Under the pieces are notes generated by a model. That model searched no databases. It saw only the letters and a list, made by a program, of their open reading frames with translations, and had not been told where the DNA came from. From Rhizomys pruinosus (taxonomy: Eukaryota; Chordata; Mammalia; Rodentia; Spalacidae), in contig VZQC01001014.1 in assembly GCA_009823505.1 (NCBI GenBank), forward strand, positions 143,059 through 207,058: a stretch of DNA of 64,000 nt. The letters are read 5' to 3'. This document shows, piece by piece, positions 37,219-48,624 of the stretch. Every line of letters starts with the position of its first letter. The stretch's first letter is position 1. The translations under genes and the position numbers were made by a program.

Positions 37219-38106
37219 GAATATTCTTAGATGAATGTAGAAGACAGGGAGTCTTTCAATTTATTAATATATACAAAGTAATTTAATTTCAAAATAAGCA
37301 ATATTATACAGTACTGCTGAAATAGGAAATTAAAACTTTTCTGTGTATATAATGTATTTGTTTTGATTTAGTTTGAAAACTTATTAACAGATTGGTTAAC
37401 CACTTAACAATTCAAATACATTATACACATTCGTACTGAGTGTACCTAGGTTAGACAGGTTTAATGTCGCTAAAAAATATTCAATAAAATTTTATACTTG
37501 GTAAGTGAACACAAATAACTTATGAACATGGCATCTCATTAATTGATTTTTTTCTCCACAAAATAAAAAAACAATATTTAACTACTAAACCATCATTCAA
37601 ATGCCAGATTCAGAGGATGCGATGAAATTGAGGTATTTGAGTATGAGAAACAAAGTGAACAAATACAGGTGAAGTTCTTATGTAATTATAGGAATAAATA
37701 GGTCTGGGGAAAAAATTGGCTAATACAGTCTAAGGACTTTTAGAACCGAAGTGACCTCCTTGACCTTTAAGTTTTCCAGTTGTCTGGAATGATTTGCTGT
37801 TTGGGAATGGGAATATGCTGTGAAGAAAAGGATATTTATGAAAAAGAAGATAAAAATTAATTCAAGGTAAGAGTTAAGAAATATATTTGATACAAAGATA
37901 GATTGTACATTTACATTTATGTACAGAAACTAAGAGTACATTTTCTAAGCTGCATTCTCTGGAATTAAATTATAAATGAAGTAGAAATCAAAAGGCAGAA
38001 ATGAGGCATTAAGACAGTTCGATTCTCAGGAATTTAGGATACATGTAATATTACATTTGAAATAGAAATAATACCCCAGTTACTTTATAATTGTCAGAAT
38101 TTTATA
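37219..38106. other. Unassigned AT-rich DNA (left arm)
   Basis: No gene or repeat is recognised. It is mirrored in the right arm at about 54760-55635. Confidence 0.45.
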
Positions 38107-38272
38107 GCCGGGCGTGGTGGCGCACGCCTTAATCCTAGCACTTGGGAGGCAGAGGCAGCGATCTTTTGTGAGTTCAAGGCCATCCTGGTCTACAGAGTGA
38201 GTTCCAAGACAAGCTGGGATACAGGGAGACCTTTTCGAAAAACCAAAAAATAATAATAATAATAATAATAAT
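38107..38272 (+). mobile_element. SINE B1 with (AAT)n tail (left arm)
   Basis: gccgggcgtggtggcgcacg is a clear B1 head, and the tail is an (AAT)n run at about 38248-38272. The flanking tgtcagaattttata and gcagaatttata are damaged versions of the clean target duplication seen in the right arm. Confidence 0.92.
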
Positions 38273-39222
38273 AAAATTGCAGAATTTATACTAGCAGGAC
38301 TTGGTAATACGTTTATAACACATTTTCATTAGAGCAAGTTGAAAAACAGAGATTAAGCCAATCACAAGGTAAAGAATATATAAAATGATGAATGCTTTAA
38401 GGAGAGGATAGGCAGTTTTGGCAAAGAAGTAAAGAGAATATGTACAAGTACCTTGGGGTTGAGACACAGCCTTTGAGCTTAGAAAATTCTAAGTCTACAA
38501 GATTAGGAAATTCAAAGACAAATAACTCCCTGAAAGCTATAAGGGTCATATAAAGTTGAACACTACAGTCAACCTAGAAAGTATCGATGAACGGTCTGTT
38601 ATAAAATATATATTGACAAACAGAGGAATGAGTTAATTCTAACCCCTCATGTTTTGACAGAATGAGATCTGAGTATTTACAAGAACAAGAGAAAAGTCAA
38701 ATTATCAATTAAGTATATTCAGATGATCATTATAACTTTTAAGTTCCAAAGAAGCTCCACTAAATCTAAATTCTTGAGTGCAATCTACAAATTGGCATGT
38801 ATGCAATATGTGATTCTTATATGAATAAATGTAATTTGATAACACAAGAGTAAAAACTAGGCTATATGAGAGATTAAGTTTTGTAGATTTATTTATAAAA
38901 AGGCAATCATAGGTAAGTTTGATGTCTCATATTTGAAATACAAGCACTTTGAAGTTGAGGTATGAGAACATAAGACATGACCATCATGACCAACTGGGCT
39001 AATTAGTGAGTCCCTGATTAAAAAGAATAATCAAAAAAAAAATCCTACAGAAACTTATATATCAGAATACAGTAGCATAATATGTAAATGCATTCTTTCG
39101 GTAATTGCCAGATAAAGTAATGTTAAATTTGAGGTTTTTTTTTTTTTATGGGTTTTTGAATATTCAGTTTACTTTTAAAGGATGATTATTATTGTTTTTT
39201 TAATTATTGCGTATTTGGATTT
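38273..39222. other. Unassigned AT-rich DNA (left arm)
   Basis: No gene or recognisable repeat. Mirrored at about 53606-54544. Confidence 0.45.
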
Positions 39223-39287
39223 GTGTGTGTGTGTGTGTGCGTGCGCGCGCGTGTGTGTGTTTTGTGTGTGTGTGTGTGGTGTGTGTT
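39223..39287. repeat. (TG)n/(CG)n microsatellite (left arm)
   Basis: TG repeats with an internal GCGCGCG segment; the mirror is (AC)n at 53541-53605. Confidence 0.95.
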
Positions 39288-39289
39288 TC

Positions 39290-39462
39290 ATTGAGTGCAT
39301 GTGCCCATGGAGTCCAGAAGACTGTGTGAGATCGAGAGATGGAATTATTGTGAGCTATATAATACCAGTTCTGGTCAAAACTAAGGTCCTCTGTAAGAAC
39401 AATAGCTAATCTTAACCAATGTGACATCTGGAGAGATGTCTCTCCAGCCTAAGGAATGTGAA
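39290..39462 (-). mobile_element. SINE B3-like (left arm)
   Basis: Reversed B3 landmarks: catgtgcccatggagtccag, aaactaaggtcctctgtaag and gagagatgtctctccagcct. Mirrored at 53375-53545. Confidence 0.75.
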
Positions 39463-39570
39463 TTTTATGGCCAGATTGGCTGGTTTAAACTAAAACTATG
39501 GTTGGACATATACTAATATATTAATCTTAGTTTGGGGGTACATCATCTTCATTGTTAAGAAAAAATATGG

Positions 39571-40145
39571 AATTTCAGCCACTCATATTTGACAAAGGGG
39601 CCAAGAAGACACAATGGAAGGAAAGACAGCATCTTCAGCAAATGGTATTGGCAAAACTGGATCACCACTTGTAGAAGAAATAATCTAAGCCTACCACTTA
39701 CCCTGTACAAAAATCAGCCAAATGGATAAAAAACTGATGTAACCACCCTAAAATCTGAAGGCGATAGAAGAAAACATTGGCAGCAACTTACAAGACATAG
39801 GCATAGGAGAACACTTGCTAAATCTGACAGTAGCTGACAGGAAGTGAGGTCCATAATTGACAAGTGGGACCTCATTAAACTCAAAACCTTCTGTACAGGA
39901 AAGAACACAATCATGAAATGAAGAGAAAGCCCAGAAATTTGGGAGGAAAACTTTCACCATGATACATCTGACAGGGCATAACTTCCAGAATAACAAAAAC
40001 TATTCAAAAAACAAAAAGAAATCAAATGACTCATTCAAAGGTAAAAGTTGAGCAGAGACTTCACAAATGAGGAATAGAAAGATGGCTGAGAAAATAAGTG
40101 TTCAACATCACTAATAATTAAGGAAATGCAAATTAAAAACCATTT
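39571..40145 (+). mobile_element. Outer L1, 5' piece (left arm)
   Basis: L1 ORF2 C-terminal region, from 'cactcatatttgacaaaggg' to 'gcaaattaaaaaccatttag', where a second L1 begins. The outer L1 resumes at about 42165 at the next position of the L1 sequence, so the intervening 2.0 kb is a nested insertion. Confidence 0.82.
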
Positions 40146-42164
40146 AGACACCAAAGATCTCTACAACAAAAATTTTAAACCCTAACAAAGGAGTTGAAGA
40201 ATGACATCAAAAAATTGAAAGACCCCCATGCATGGATTGGAAAAATTAATAGTAAAAATGTCCATTTTACCCAAATTGATATACATATTCCATGCAATCC
40301 CAATCAAAATTCCCATAGATTCTTCACAGACTTGGATATAAAAACTTTAAATTCATATGGAAAAAGAAAAGACCTGAATAGTAAAGCATCCTGAGTGAAA
40401 AGTGCAATACAGGGGGGACTGCTTTACCAGACTTAATCTATATTACAGGGCTATAGTCATAAAGACAGCCTGGAACTGGCAAAAAACAGACCTGTTGACC
40501 AATGGAACAAAATTGAAGATCCAAACTTGAGCACATATATTTTCAGCCACCCATATTTGACAAAGGGCCAAAAAAAAAAAAAAAAAAAAAAGCTCAATGG
40601 AGGAAGGGTAGCATCTTCAGCAAATGGTGCTGGCAAAATGGATCGCCATTGTAGAAGAACAAAATTAAACCCCTACCTCTCACGCTCTCCGAAAATCACT
40701 CCAGTGGATCAGAATATCTCAAGGTGAAACCTTAAACCCTGACGGCAATAGAAGAAAAATTTGGTAGTAACCTATATGACATAAGTGTAGGAAAAATCTC
40801 TCCAAATGTGACAGCAGCTGCAAGGAAATAAGGTCAACAGTTAAAATGGGACCTCATCACTCAAAAGCTACTGTTTAGAGAAAGAAGCAATCAGGGAAGT
40901 GAAGAGAAAACCAGAGGGAAGAAATCTTCACGTGATACATCTGACAGAGCATTAACATCCAAATATATAAACTACTCAAAAAACAAAGACGAAAACAAAT
41001 TACCTACTCAAAATATGGAGTAAAGAAACGAACAGGCTTCACCAATGAGGAAGTAAAGATGGATGAGAAACATCTTAAAGTGTTCAACATCATTAATAAT
41101 TAAGGAAATGCAAATTAAAACCACTCTCATATACCTCACTCACTCTAATACAACTGCCAAAGATCAAGAAACAAAAGACACACAAATGCTGGAGAGGTTG
41201 AGGGGAAAAGGGAACACTCATCCACTGATGGTAGGAATGTAAATTTGTACAACCATTATGGAAAGCAGTGTAGAGAACCCTTAGAAGATTCAAAATGAGC
41301 CTACCACCTGGCTCAGCCAACTACTCTGGATATATAGCCACAATACTCACTCCCACTGCAAAGATACATGCACATCTATGCTTAATGCAGCACTCTTCAC
41401 AATACTGAAGAGCAGAACAAACCCAAATGCCCTTCAACAGACAAGTGATACAAAAATGTGGTACATCTACACAATGGAGTTCTATTCAGCAGTAAAGAAA
41501 GATACATCATGAAACTTTGCAGATAAATCGATGGAATTCGAAGCCATTATGCTAAGTGAAGTAACAATATTCCAGAAAAAATGAAAGGAAGATTTCCCTC
41601 ATTTATGGATGCTAACACCAAATCCCCAATTGAAAGGCAAGCTGAACAACATTACTGATCCATTTTCTTTTATCTGAAAGCAACTGCTGTTTATAATGTA
41701 AGTCTCTTCATGGGCTCTAGAATTGGCCTACCACAATTTTCAGACTCTGTAATTACGTATCGGGTCGAAGGTATGATGCATATTTTAGAGTAATATAAAA
41801 TTAAAGGGGGAAAATGGAATTCCTAACATATTTGGAATAACATACATTTTTATTCTCAGAGGTCATAATTTTGATGCATATGTGATGGTTATATAGGCAT
41901 ATGTTGGAACAATACAAAGGGAGGGAAAAACAACCACATAAAGACTGGTTAAAGAACTGACTGATACAGTTAAACTCTATCCAAAACAACAAGCCTCTGC
42001 AGTGAAAAACTTTGGGAAGACTTGGAGAAAGATGACAGACATGTATGGCAGAAGGCATGACGCTGGGGTAGGGTGGGGGCAGGAGAGGGGAATGTGTCAA
42101 ATTGCACTGAAAGACAGTGATAAAAGACAGGATTCATCAATAAAAGTATTTAAATAAAATATTC
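40146..42164 (+). mobile_element. Inner L1 nested in outer L1 (left arm)
   Basis: It starts earlier in ORF2 (caccaaagatctctacaaca) and runs to a 3' UTR with a G-rich block at about 42064-42090 and a tail ending near 'ttaaataaaatat'. Full of single-base losses relative to the mirror copy at 50638-52672. It encodes no intact protein. Confidence 0.82.
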
Positions 42165-43195
42165 ATCTCACTCTGATAAGACTGGCTAGGATCAAGAAAA
42201 CAAAAGATACCAAATGCTGGAGAGGTTTGGGGAAGGTGTACTCATCCACTGCTGGTGGGATGTAAACTTGTACAACCACTATGGAAAGCAGTATGGAGAA
42301 CCCTTGAAAACCACTCAAAATGAGCTTACTACCTGACCCAGCCATACTACTCCTGGGTTTATACCCAACACTCATCCTACGAAGAGATACATGAACATCC
42401 ATTGTCCTACAGCTCTCTTCACAATAGTCAAGAACTGCAACCAACACAAATACCCCTGAACCAATGAGTGGATAGAAAAATGTGGTGCTTTCTACAATGG
42501 AGTTCTATGCAGCTGTAAAGAAAGATGGCATCGTGAACTTTTGCAGTAAATGGATGGACTAGAAGATATTATGCTAAGGAGGTAACACAGTACCAGCCAG
42601 CAAATGATGAATGGTATCCCCATTGTGGATGCTACCACAAGCATGGATTGATAGGCAACTGAGCAACATCAATGTTATATACCCCTTCCTTAAAGCAACT
42701 GTGCTCTTATAATGCAAATCCCTTATCAGACTCTAGAATTAACCTGCCACATATTTTGAGACTATTGTACTCTTGATATACAGGTGGAGGATGTGTAGGC
42801 ATATTTCAGACTAATATAGTATGTAAATTAAAAAGGAAAAAATATGAATCCTGAAATTATATGGAAATGGCAGTTGTGTACAGATGATTAATTTAGTAGA
42901 GGGTAATGCATATAATATATAATAATATATATAGATATAATATATGTAATTTTTTGTATTCATCTTCTGAGCAACACAGATTGGAGGGACAGACAGTGGG
43001 AAGGCTGGCACGTGAGCTACTGAACAGTACTTTCCCCCAAGGACAATAATCCTCTTCATTGAAAACCTTTGAATAAACAGGGGGGAATTGCAGGACTGAA
43101 TCACGGTGGGGTGGGGGGCATGAAGGGAGATTAGTCTAGATTGAAATGAGAAACAATGTATGAAAATACAAACTCCAATAAAATTTTAAAATAAA
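42165..43195 (+). mobile_element. Outer L1, 3' piece (left arm)
   Basis: It continues ORF2 at 'ctcactctgataagactggc' through the C-terminus and 3' UTR (G-rich block about 43104-43125) to the signal caataaaattttaaaataaa. It joins logically to 39571-40145. Confidence 0.82.
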
Positions 43196-43394
43196 TAAAA
43201 AGGTGAACATTTTGGAGGCTGAAAAAGATATGACATAGACATAAAACAACATATTGCCTCTATCAATAATAGGCTTATCTTTGGTGTCTGGCTCAAAACA
43301 AGAAGATTTTTAAGGAACTTAATAATTAACAAACAGTTGTATATAGAAACAGAATGTGTTGCATTCAACACTAATGTCCAACAGATGTTTGATT

Positions 43395-43604
43395 CTTTTT
43401 TTTTTATTTTATATTTTTTTTTTTTTTTTTGCAGTTTGTGACCTGTCTTGCAAGCTGTCTGCAGAGTCAGAAGAGGGCGTCAGATTCCCCTTAGAACTGG
43501 AGTTAAAGACGGTTTTCTCAGCCGCCATGTGGGTGCTGGGGATCCAACCCAGGTCCTCTGCAGAGCAGTCGGCGCTCTAAACCTCCATGCCATCCTCCAG
43601 CCCC
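43395..43604 (-). mobile_element. SINE B2 (left arm)
   Basis: Reversed B2 with T-rich tail first and 'catcctccagcccc' at the head. Single-box subfamily. Mirror at 49127-49353, which is cleaner. Confidence 0.9.
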
Positions 43605-44106
43605 ATTTCAATTCTTTGGAATGTAGGAAGACACATGCTCAGCGTGTCTGATAACCATGAAACCCTGGAAATTTTATCATGATGGAGGTCACTAAGTTCT
43701 TGTCCAATTTCATATTCACCCTCTGACATACAAATGTATTAAGAAGAAGCCCAAGATACTTGCTACTTTTTGCTCATTATACACAATCAGCTGAATGACA
43801 TCAATGTAACAAATCAATGCATTTTCTTAACAGAAGGAAAGGGGATGGGGTCTCTGCAATGTAAATTATGACATGGGTACGGGCTGTTCCTGAAGCTTTA
43901 TTATTTAAAATCTGCTTCTTTTGGTCTTTTAATGGAATACTGATAGAAATAAGACATTTAACAGACCAACAGCTGTATACTGTGTACCATTGTTTGCATT
44001 AATTGTGCTAAGCAAGATGAAATCACATCTGGAGCAGCTATTTTAATTTGAGAAAATATTTCATTAAATTAAAATAATCTACCATCTTTATCCAAAAGTG
44101 GCGGGG
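43605..44106. other. Unassigned DNA (left arm)
   Basis: No gene or repeat recognised; mirrored at about 48625-49126. Confidence 0.45.
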
Positions 44107-44315
44107 GTGGGGGCTAGCGGTTAAGAGCACCGACTGCTCTTACAGAGGACCCGGAATTGATCCCCAGCACCCACATGGCGGCTGAGAACCGTCTTTAACT
44201 CCAGTTCCAGGGGGAATCTGACACCCTCTTCTGACCTCGCTGCATTGAAGGACATGAGTGCACAATCTACATGCAGACAGTACATTCAACACATACAAGA
44301 ATAAAAAAATTAAAA
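44107..44315 (+). mobile_element. SINE B2 (left arm)
   Basis: 'gggggctagcggttaagagc' head lacking part of the usual start, body with cccagcacccacatggcggc, and tail aagaataaaaaaatta. Single-box subfamily. Mirror at 48409-48624. Confidence 0.9.
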
Positions 44316-44332
44316 CAACACACCATACAAAC

Positions 44333-44345
44333 ACTCACACACACA

Positions 44346-44376
<31 letters not shown>

Positions 44377-44391
44377 CACCACATACACAAA
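44333..44391. repeat. (AC)n microsatellite (left arm)
   Basis: CA repeat interrupted by CCAC at two points; the mirror (TG)n at 48343-48388 is purer. Confidence 0.95.
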
Positions 44392-45075
44392 AGAAAGTGG
44401 TAGGAAATATGTCCTGAACATATTTCAAGTCCTTATTGGTGTCCTTAAACACTAAGACACTAAAGGCACAATGAATTATGTTTGGTATCATTCAGTGATA
44501 GAGGCGATTCTTGTGATTCTTCACATGGGGCCTTATACTCCCTGAGCCTTAATTTTATAGGCATAGAACCCAATATTTGGATCCCACCACTTGATAAAGA
44601 TGGGTATTTCAATTATACATTCTAGAAATTGAGAAATAAGCAGATTATGGGTTCATGGACCTGCCTAGCCCCGTTAATATGGAGATTAACTAAATCTCCA
44701 TTTCCCCCCTGATATTCTAGAGCCCTTAAACTAGTGACATTTGGATCTCCTAAAGTAAATGTGCATTGAGAGCCAATGTTCAGAAATTTATGACAGAGTA
44801 TTTCTTTTTCATTACTTCTTAGAAATGTTGGTATATACCACAAGCCTCCAGGGAAAATGCTGGGGTAAAGATCAATAGTATCTATTTTTAGGTGTATACC
44901 TGAATTCTTTCTCAGAGAGATCTGGTTTGTCCTTTAAGATGTGAGTTTAAAAGCTGGTTATAATCTGGAAACTGACAAAAGGAACATAACACTCTGTTTT
45001 CTTGACTCAAACACGATTTCCATTCTTTCAAACAAGAAGTTTTCCATTGAACAGATGAAGTGAGAATTTTATAGA
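44392..45075. other. Unassigned DNA, nearly identical between arms
   Basis: No gene is recognised. Translations at 44622-44843 (minus) and 47887-48108 (plus) are identical, reflecting the duplication and not selection. Coordinate sums stay at 92730, so there are no net indels here. Confidence 0.5.
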
Positions 45076-45080
45076 CTATC

Positions 45081-45546
45081 TGTGATGGTTAATCCTGTTC
45101 GTGCAACTTGACGGGACTAAGGAACAAATAATAGAAAAAGGATCTTCGGATTGGACTACCTCAACCGGAAGGCCCACCCCAAATGTGGTGTTACCTTCTG
45201 CTGGACAGGCAGTATTAAAGGCCATGGCAGAGGGAGCTGGTCCCTTTTTTCCTGTGGCTTGCTTCTCTCTCACTGGTGAGTTCGTTTGCTGCTGTGATCA
45301 ACCCTTCGGATTCTAGCATGTCTGAGACCGGCAGATCTCCTGGAATCCATCGGGCCTTCAGCACCAGATGGGACTACTGAGATATCCAGACTTGTGGACT
45401 TCGCAGTTCCCTGGATTCACAGCCTCTACAGTGTGACGTGGCTACTGTTGGACCCTTGAACTTATCATGTGAGCAACAATAAATTGTATATAGCCATATA
45501 TTCGTCCTGTGGCTTCTGTTTCTTTAGAGAACCCTGACATAATACA
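45081..45546 (+). mobile_element. Solo LTR, ERVL/MLT2-MT2-like (left arm)
   Basis: Starts tgtgatggttaatcc, ends ccctgacataataca, with AATAAA at 45478-45483 fixing the sense strand. The 5-bp target duplication ctatc is at 45076-45080 and 45547-45551. The ends resemble ERVL LTRs of the MLT2/MT2 type (named from memory). No internal viral genes are present. Confidence 0.85.
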
Positions 45547-45747
45547 CTATCCATCTCTCTTTTCTGTAGGGAGAGTATAATCAACTAGCCTGTGCCAATT
45601 TTCTAATCTGTGAGGAAAGCTCTGGGACTGTTCTGATTTCGCTACTCATTATGGTAAACATGCCACCTTAGTTTTGAGGTTTAAATTTTACATAGCTATT
45701 CTGAGACATAAATTCTTCTCCTATAGTGAGATACCTCTGATAGATCT

Positions 45748-45833
45748 CCTCCTCCTCCCTCCTCCTCCTCCTCCTCCTCTTCCTCCTCCTCCTCCTCCTC
45801 CTCTTCTTCTTCTTTTTCTTCTCTTCCTTTTTT
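45748..45833. repeat. (TCC)n polypyrimidine tract at left inner breakpoint
   Basis: TCC repeats grade into TTC and T-rich sequence. Homology to the right arm ends at about 45833 inside this tract, so the exact breakpoint is ambiguous by several bases. Confidence 0.9.
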
Positions 45834-45852
45834 TTTTTTTTTTTTTTTTTTT

Positions 45853-45898
45853 GCTCTGCTCCCAAGTGCTGAGATTAAAGCCACACTGGCATCAGAGC
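45853..45898 (-). mobile_element. B1 head remnant
   Basis: 'ctcccaagtgctgagattaa' followed by a diverged 'agccacactggca' is the reversed 5' end of a B1. The rest of the B1 is missing: poly-T abuts it directly, as if the palindrome breakpoint removed the body. Confidence 0.6.
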
Positions 45899-46164
45899 AT
45901 CGGACATTTCTTAAATTTCATTTACTAGTTGTCTGGGTAACATTTTATCCCCATTTTAATCAATAAATTAGGTTTTGAAACTTGGTCTGTCATTTTAATC
46001 TGTAAAATTATATATATATGGGATTATATATAATTCCATAAAAATAAACTCCTCTTCCTGACTCAGCATCATTTTCCTTCCACCAATCATTTTCATTTTC
46101 TATTTTTTTATTATTTATTTATTTATTTATTTATTTTTGGTCATAATATAATATATATATACAA

Positions 46165-46379
46165 TATTTTTAATTTTTTATTTTGTATGTGTATGATGTA
46201 CTGTCGCTGTATGTTTCTGCACCGTGTCTGCAAGGCCGCGAAGGTCAGAAGAGGGTTTCGGATTCCTTGGAACTGGAGTTAAAGACAGCTCTCAGCTGCC
46301 ATGTGGGTGCTGGGGATCGAACCCGGCTCCTCTGCAAGAGCAGTCAGCGCTCTTAACCCTAGCCCATCTCTCCAGCTCT
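46165..46379 (-). mobile_element. SINE B2 in spacer
   Basis: Reversed B2, single-box subfamily, ending 'ccatctctccagctct'. It lacks scattered single bases compared with other B2s in the window, which fits the indel-rich quality of the left arm. Confidence 0.9.
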
Positions 46380-46387
46380 ATTTTTTG

Positions 46388-46980
46388 GTTTGCTAGGCAA
46401 AAATCTCATGCCTGGTACTGTAAATCTGGCTAAGAACCTATGGCTGGGGAAACTCATAGGCCTGAGGGATGAACCTACTGTATTAACTAGCTTAATGGGC
46501 ATACTGTCAAACTGCCTTCTAAATACATACCTCTGTACCCATAGATTAGTGCAGCTCTCAGTCCTCATCAGAGAAGCATCTTGAACAGTGAGAACATAAT
46601 AGAAGAGTGGGCAGAAAATACAAGGACCAGAGGTTGGGGTATATTGGGAAGAACACTGTCTTCTAGACTTGACAGGCCCATGACATTAATAAATTCACAG
46701 CCTGCCAAGACCTGCACACAATCAAACCAGTCAACATTCCAACATGGGTGAAAGCCCTCATCTCGAGCTGAGGACCCATTGACAATTGATGGTTGCTAAG
46801 GAAGGGAGAGGCAGTTTTCTTTAGGGATGTGGTATATGGTAAGTTGACCATGCCCCAGTGGATGGCCCCATAATCATGCATATATGGGTCACATTAATTG
46901 AACTCAGTGGATTATTTAAAAGGAAGAAGAAGAAAAAGAAGGAGGAGGAGGAGGAGGAGGAGGAGGAGGAGGAGGAGGAG
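46388..46980 (+). mobile_element. Lx-type L1 3' UTR running into the right arm
   Basis: Blocks atctcatgcctggtactgta, aacctatggctggggaaact, catagattagtgcagctctc, tctagacttgacaggcccat and gaactcagtggattatttaa are in the order I recall for the Lx L1 3' UTR. In that UTR a purine-rich AAG/GAGG stretch follows. Here it is an expanded AAG then (GGA)n tract at 46918-46980, which is the right inner end of the palindrome. Confidence 0.7.
46918..46980. repeat. (GGA)n polypurine tract at right inner breakpoint
   Basis: AAG-rich then pure GGA repeats, the mirror of 45748-45833. Long homopurine mirror tracts can form triplex DNA (established knowledge). Confidence 0.95.
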
Positions 46981-47177
46981 ATATCAGAGGTATCTCACTA
47001 TAGGAGAAGAATTTATGTCTCAGAATAGCTATGTAAAATTTAAACCTCAAAACTAAGGTGGCATGTTTACCATAATGAGTAGCAAAATCAGAACAGTCCC
47101 AGAGCTTTCCTCACAGATTAGAAAATTGGCACAGGCTAGTTGATTATACTCTCCCTACAGAAAAGAGAGATGGATAG

Positions 47178-47649
47178 TGTATTAGTCAGGGTTCTCTAAA
47201 GAAACAGAAGCCACAGGACGAATATATGGCTATATACAATTTATTGATTTGCTCACGTGATAAAGTTCAAGGAGTCCAACAGTAGCCACGTCACACTGTA
47301 GAGGCTGTGAATCCAGGGAACTGCTCAGTCCACAAGTCTGGATATCTCAGTAGTCCCACTCTGGTGCTGAAGGCCCGATGGATTCCAGGAGATCTGCCGG
47401 TCTCAGAACATGCTAGAATCCGAAGGGTTGATCACAGCAGCAAGACGAACTCACCAGTGAGAGAGAAGCAAGCCACAGGAAAAAAGGGACCAGCTCCCTC
47501 TGCCATGGCCTTTAATACTGCCTGTCAGCAGAAGGTAACACCCACATTTGGGGTGGGCCTTCCGGGTTGAGGTAGTCCAATCCGAAGATCCTTTTTCTCT
47601 TATTTGTTCCTTAGTCCAGTCAAGTTGACATCCAGGATTAACCATCACA
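47178..47649 (-). mobile_element. Solo LTR, ERVL/MLT2-MT2-like (right arm)
   Basis: Mirror of 45081-45546, six bases longer. On the plus strand it begins tgtattagtcagggttctct and ends accatcaca. The target duplication gatag is at 47173-47177 and 47650-47654. The reversed AATAAA is at 47240-47245. Identical target sites in both arms show a single insertion before the duplication. Confidence 0.85.
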
Positions 47650-48341
47650 GATAGTCTATAAAATTCTCACTTCATCTGTTCAATGGAAAACTTCTTGTTT
47701 GAAAGAATGGAAATCGTGTTTGAGTCAAGAAAACAGAGTGTTATGTTCCTTTTGTCAGTTTCCAGATTATAACCAGCTTTTAAACTCACATCTTAAAGGA
47801 CAAACCAGATCTCTCTGAGAAAGAATTCAGGTATACACCTAAAAATAGATACTATTGATCTTTACCCCAGCATTTTCCCTGGAGGCTTGTGGTATATACC
47901 AACATTTCTAAGAAGTAATGAAAAAGAAATACTCTGTCATAAATTTCTGAACATTGGCTCTCAATGCACATTTACTTTAGGAGATCCAAATGTCACTAGT
48001 TTAAGGGCTCTAGAATATCAGGGGGGAAATGGAGATTTAGTTAATCTCCATATTAACGGGGCTAGGCAGGTCCATGAACCCATAATCTGCTTATTTCTCA
48101 ATTTCTAGAATGTATAATTGAAATACCCATCTTTATCAAGTGGTGGGATCCAAATATTGGGTTCTATGCCTATAAAATTAAGGCTCAGGGAGTATAAGGC
48201 CCCATGTGAAGAATCACAAGAATCGCCTCTATCACTGAATGATACCAAACATAATTCATTGTGCCTTTAGTGTCTTAGTGTTTAAGGACACCAATAAGGA
48301 CTTGAAATATGTTCAGGACATATTTCCTACCACTTTCTTTT

Positions 48342-48342
<1 letters not shown>

Positions 48343-48388
<46 letters not shown>
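48343..48388. repeat. (TG)n microsatellite (right arm)
   Basis: Pure TG run mirroring the (AC)n at 44333-44391. Confidence 0.95.
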
Positions 48389-48390
<2 letters not shown>

Positions 48391-48408
48391 TGTTTGTATG
48401 CGTGTGTG

Positions 48409-48624
48409 TTTTAATTTTTATTTATTCTTGTATGTGTATGAATGTACTGTCTGCATGTAGATTGGTGCACTAATGTCCTTCAATGCAGCGGAGGTCAGAA
48501 GAGGGTGTCAGATTCCCCTGGAACTGGAGTTAAAGACGGTTCTCAGCCGCCATGTGGGTGCTGGGGATCAATTCCGGGTCCTCTGTAAGAGCAGTCGGTG
48601 CTCTTAACCGCTAGCCCCCACCCC
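48409..48624 (-). mobile_element. SINE B2 (right arm)
   Basis: Reversed B2; mirror of 44107-44315 with fewer missing bases. It ends 'ctcttaaccgctagccccca', lacking the last head bases in both arms. Confidence 0.92.

Larger units (their letters stand above)
35940..45833 (+). repeat. Left arm of large inverted repeat
   Basis: This segment is the reverse complement of 46918-56960. Paired positions sum to 92899 in the outer part (35941 with 56958; 36096-36407 with 56492-56803). They sum to 92730 at 44622-45081 and 92724 at the inner end (45731 with 46993). Some blocks encode identical translations in both arms, for example 36096-36407 and 44622-44843. Others, chiefly 36450-44600, differ by many small indels, and this arm is shorter. 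The outer end adjoins an N at 35939. Confidence 0.95.
45834..46917. repeat. Spacer between palindrome arms
   Basis: About 1.1 kb found once. It holds poly-T, a B1 head remnant (45853-45898, minus), AT-rich DNA with (TTTA)n at about 46104-46137, a B2 (46165-46379, minus) and an Lx-type L1 3' UTR (46388-46917, plus). Confidence 0.85.

Noticed and set aside
44622..44843. 73-residue frame identical to 47887-48108
   Set aside because: Same reason: a copy made by the inverted duplication; no domain is visible.
45668..45928. Frames rich in Pro/Leu or Glu/Lys/Arg
   Set aside because: Translation of the TCC/TTC tract at the palindrome inner end.
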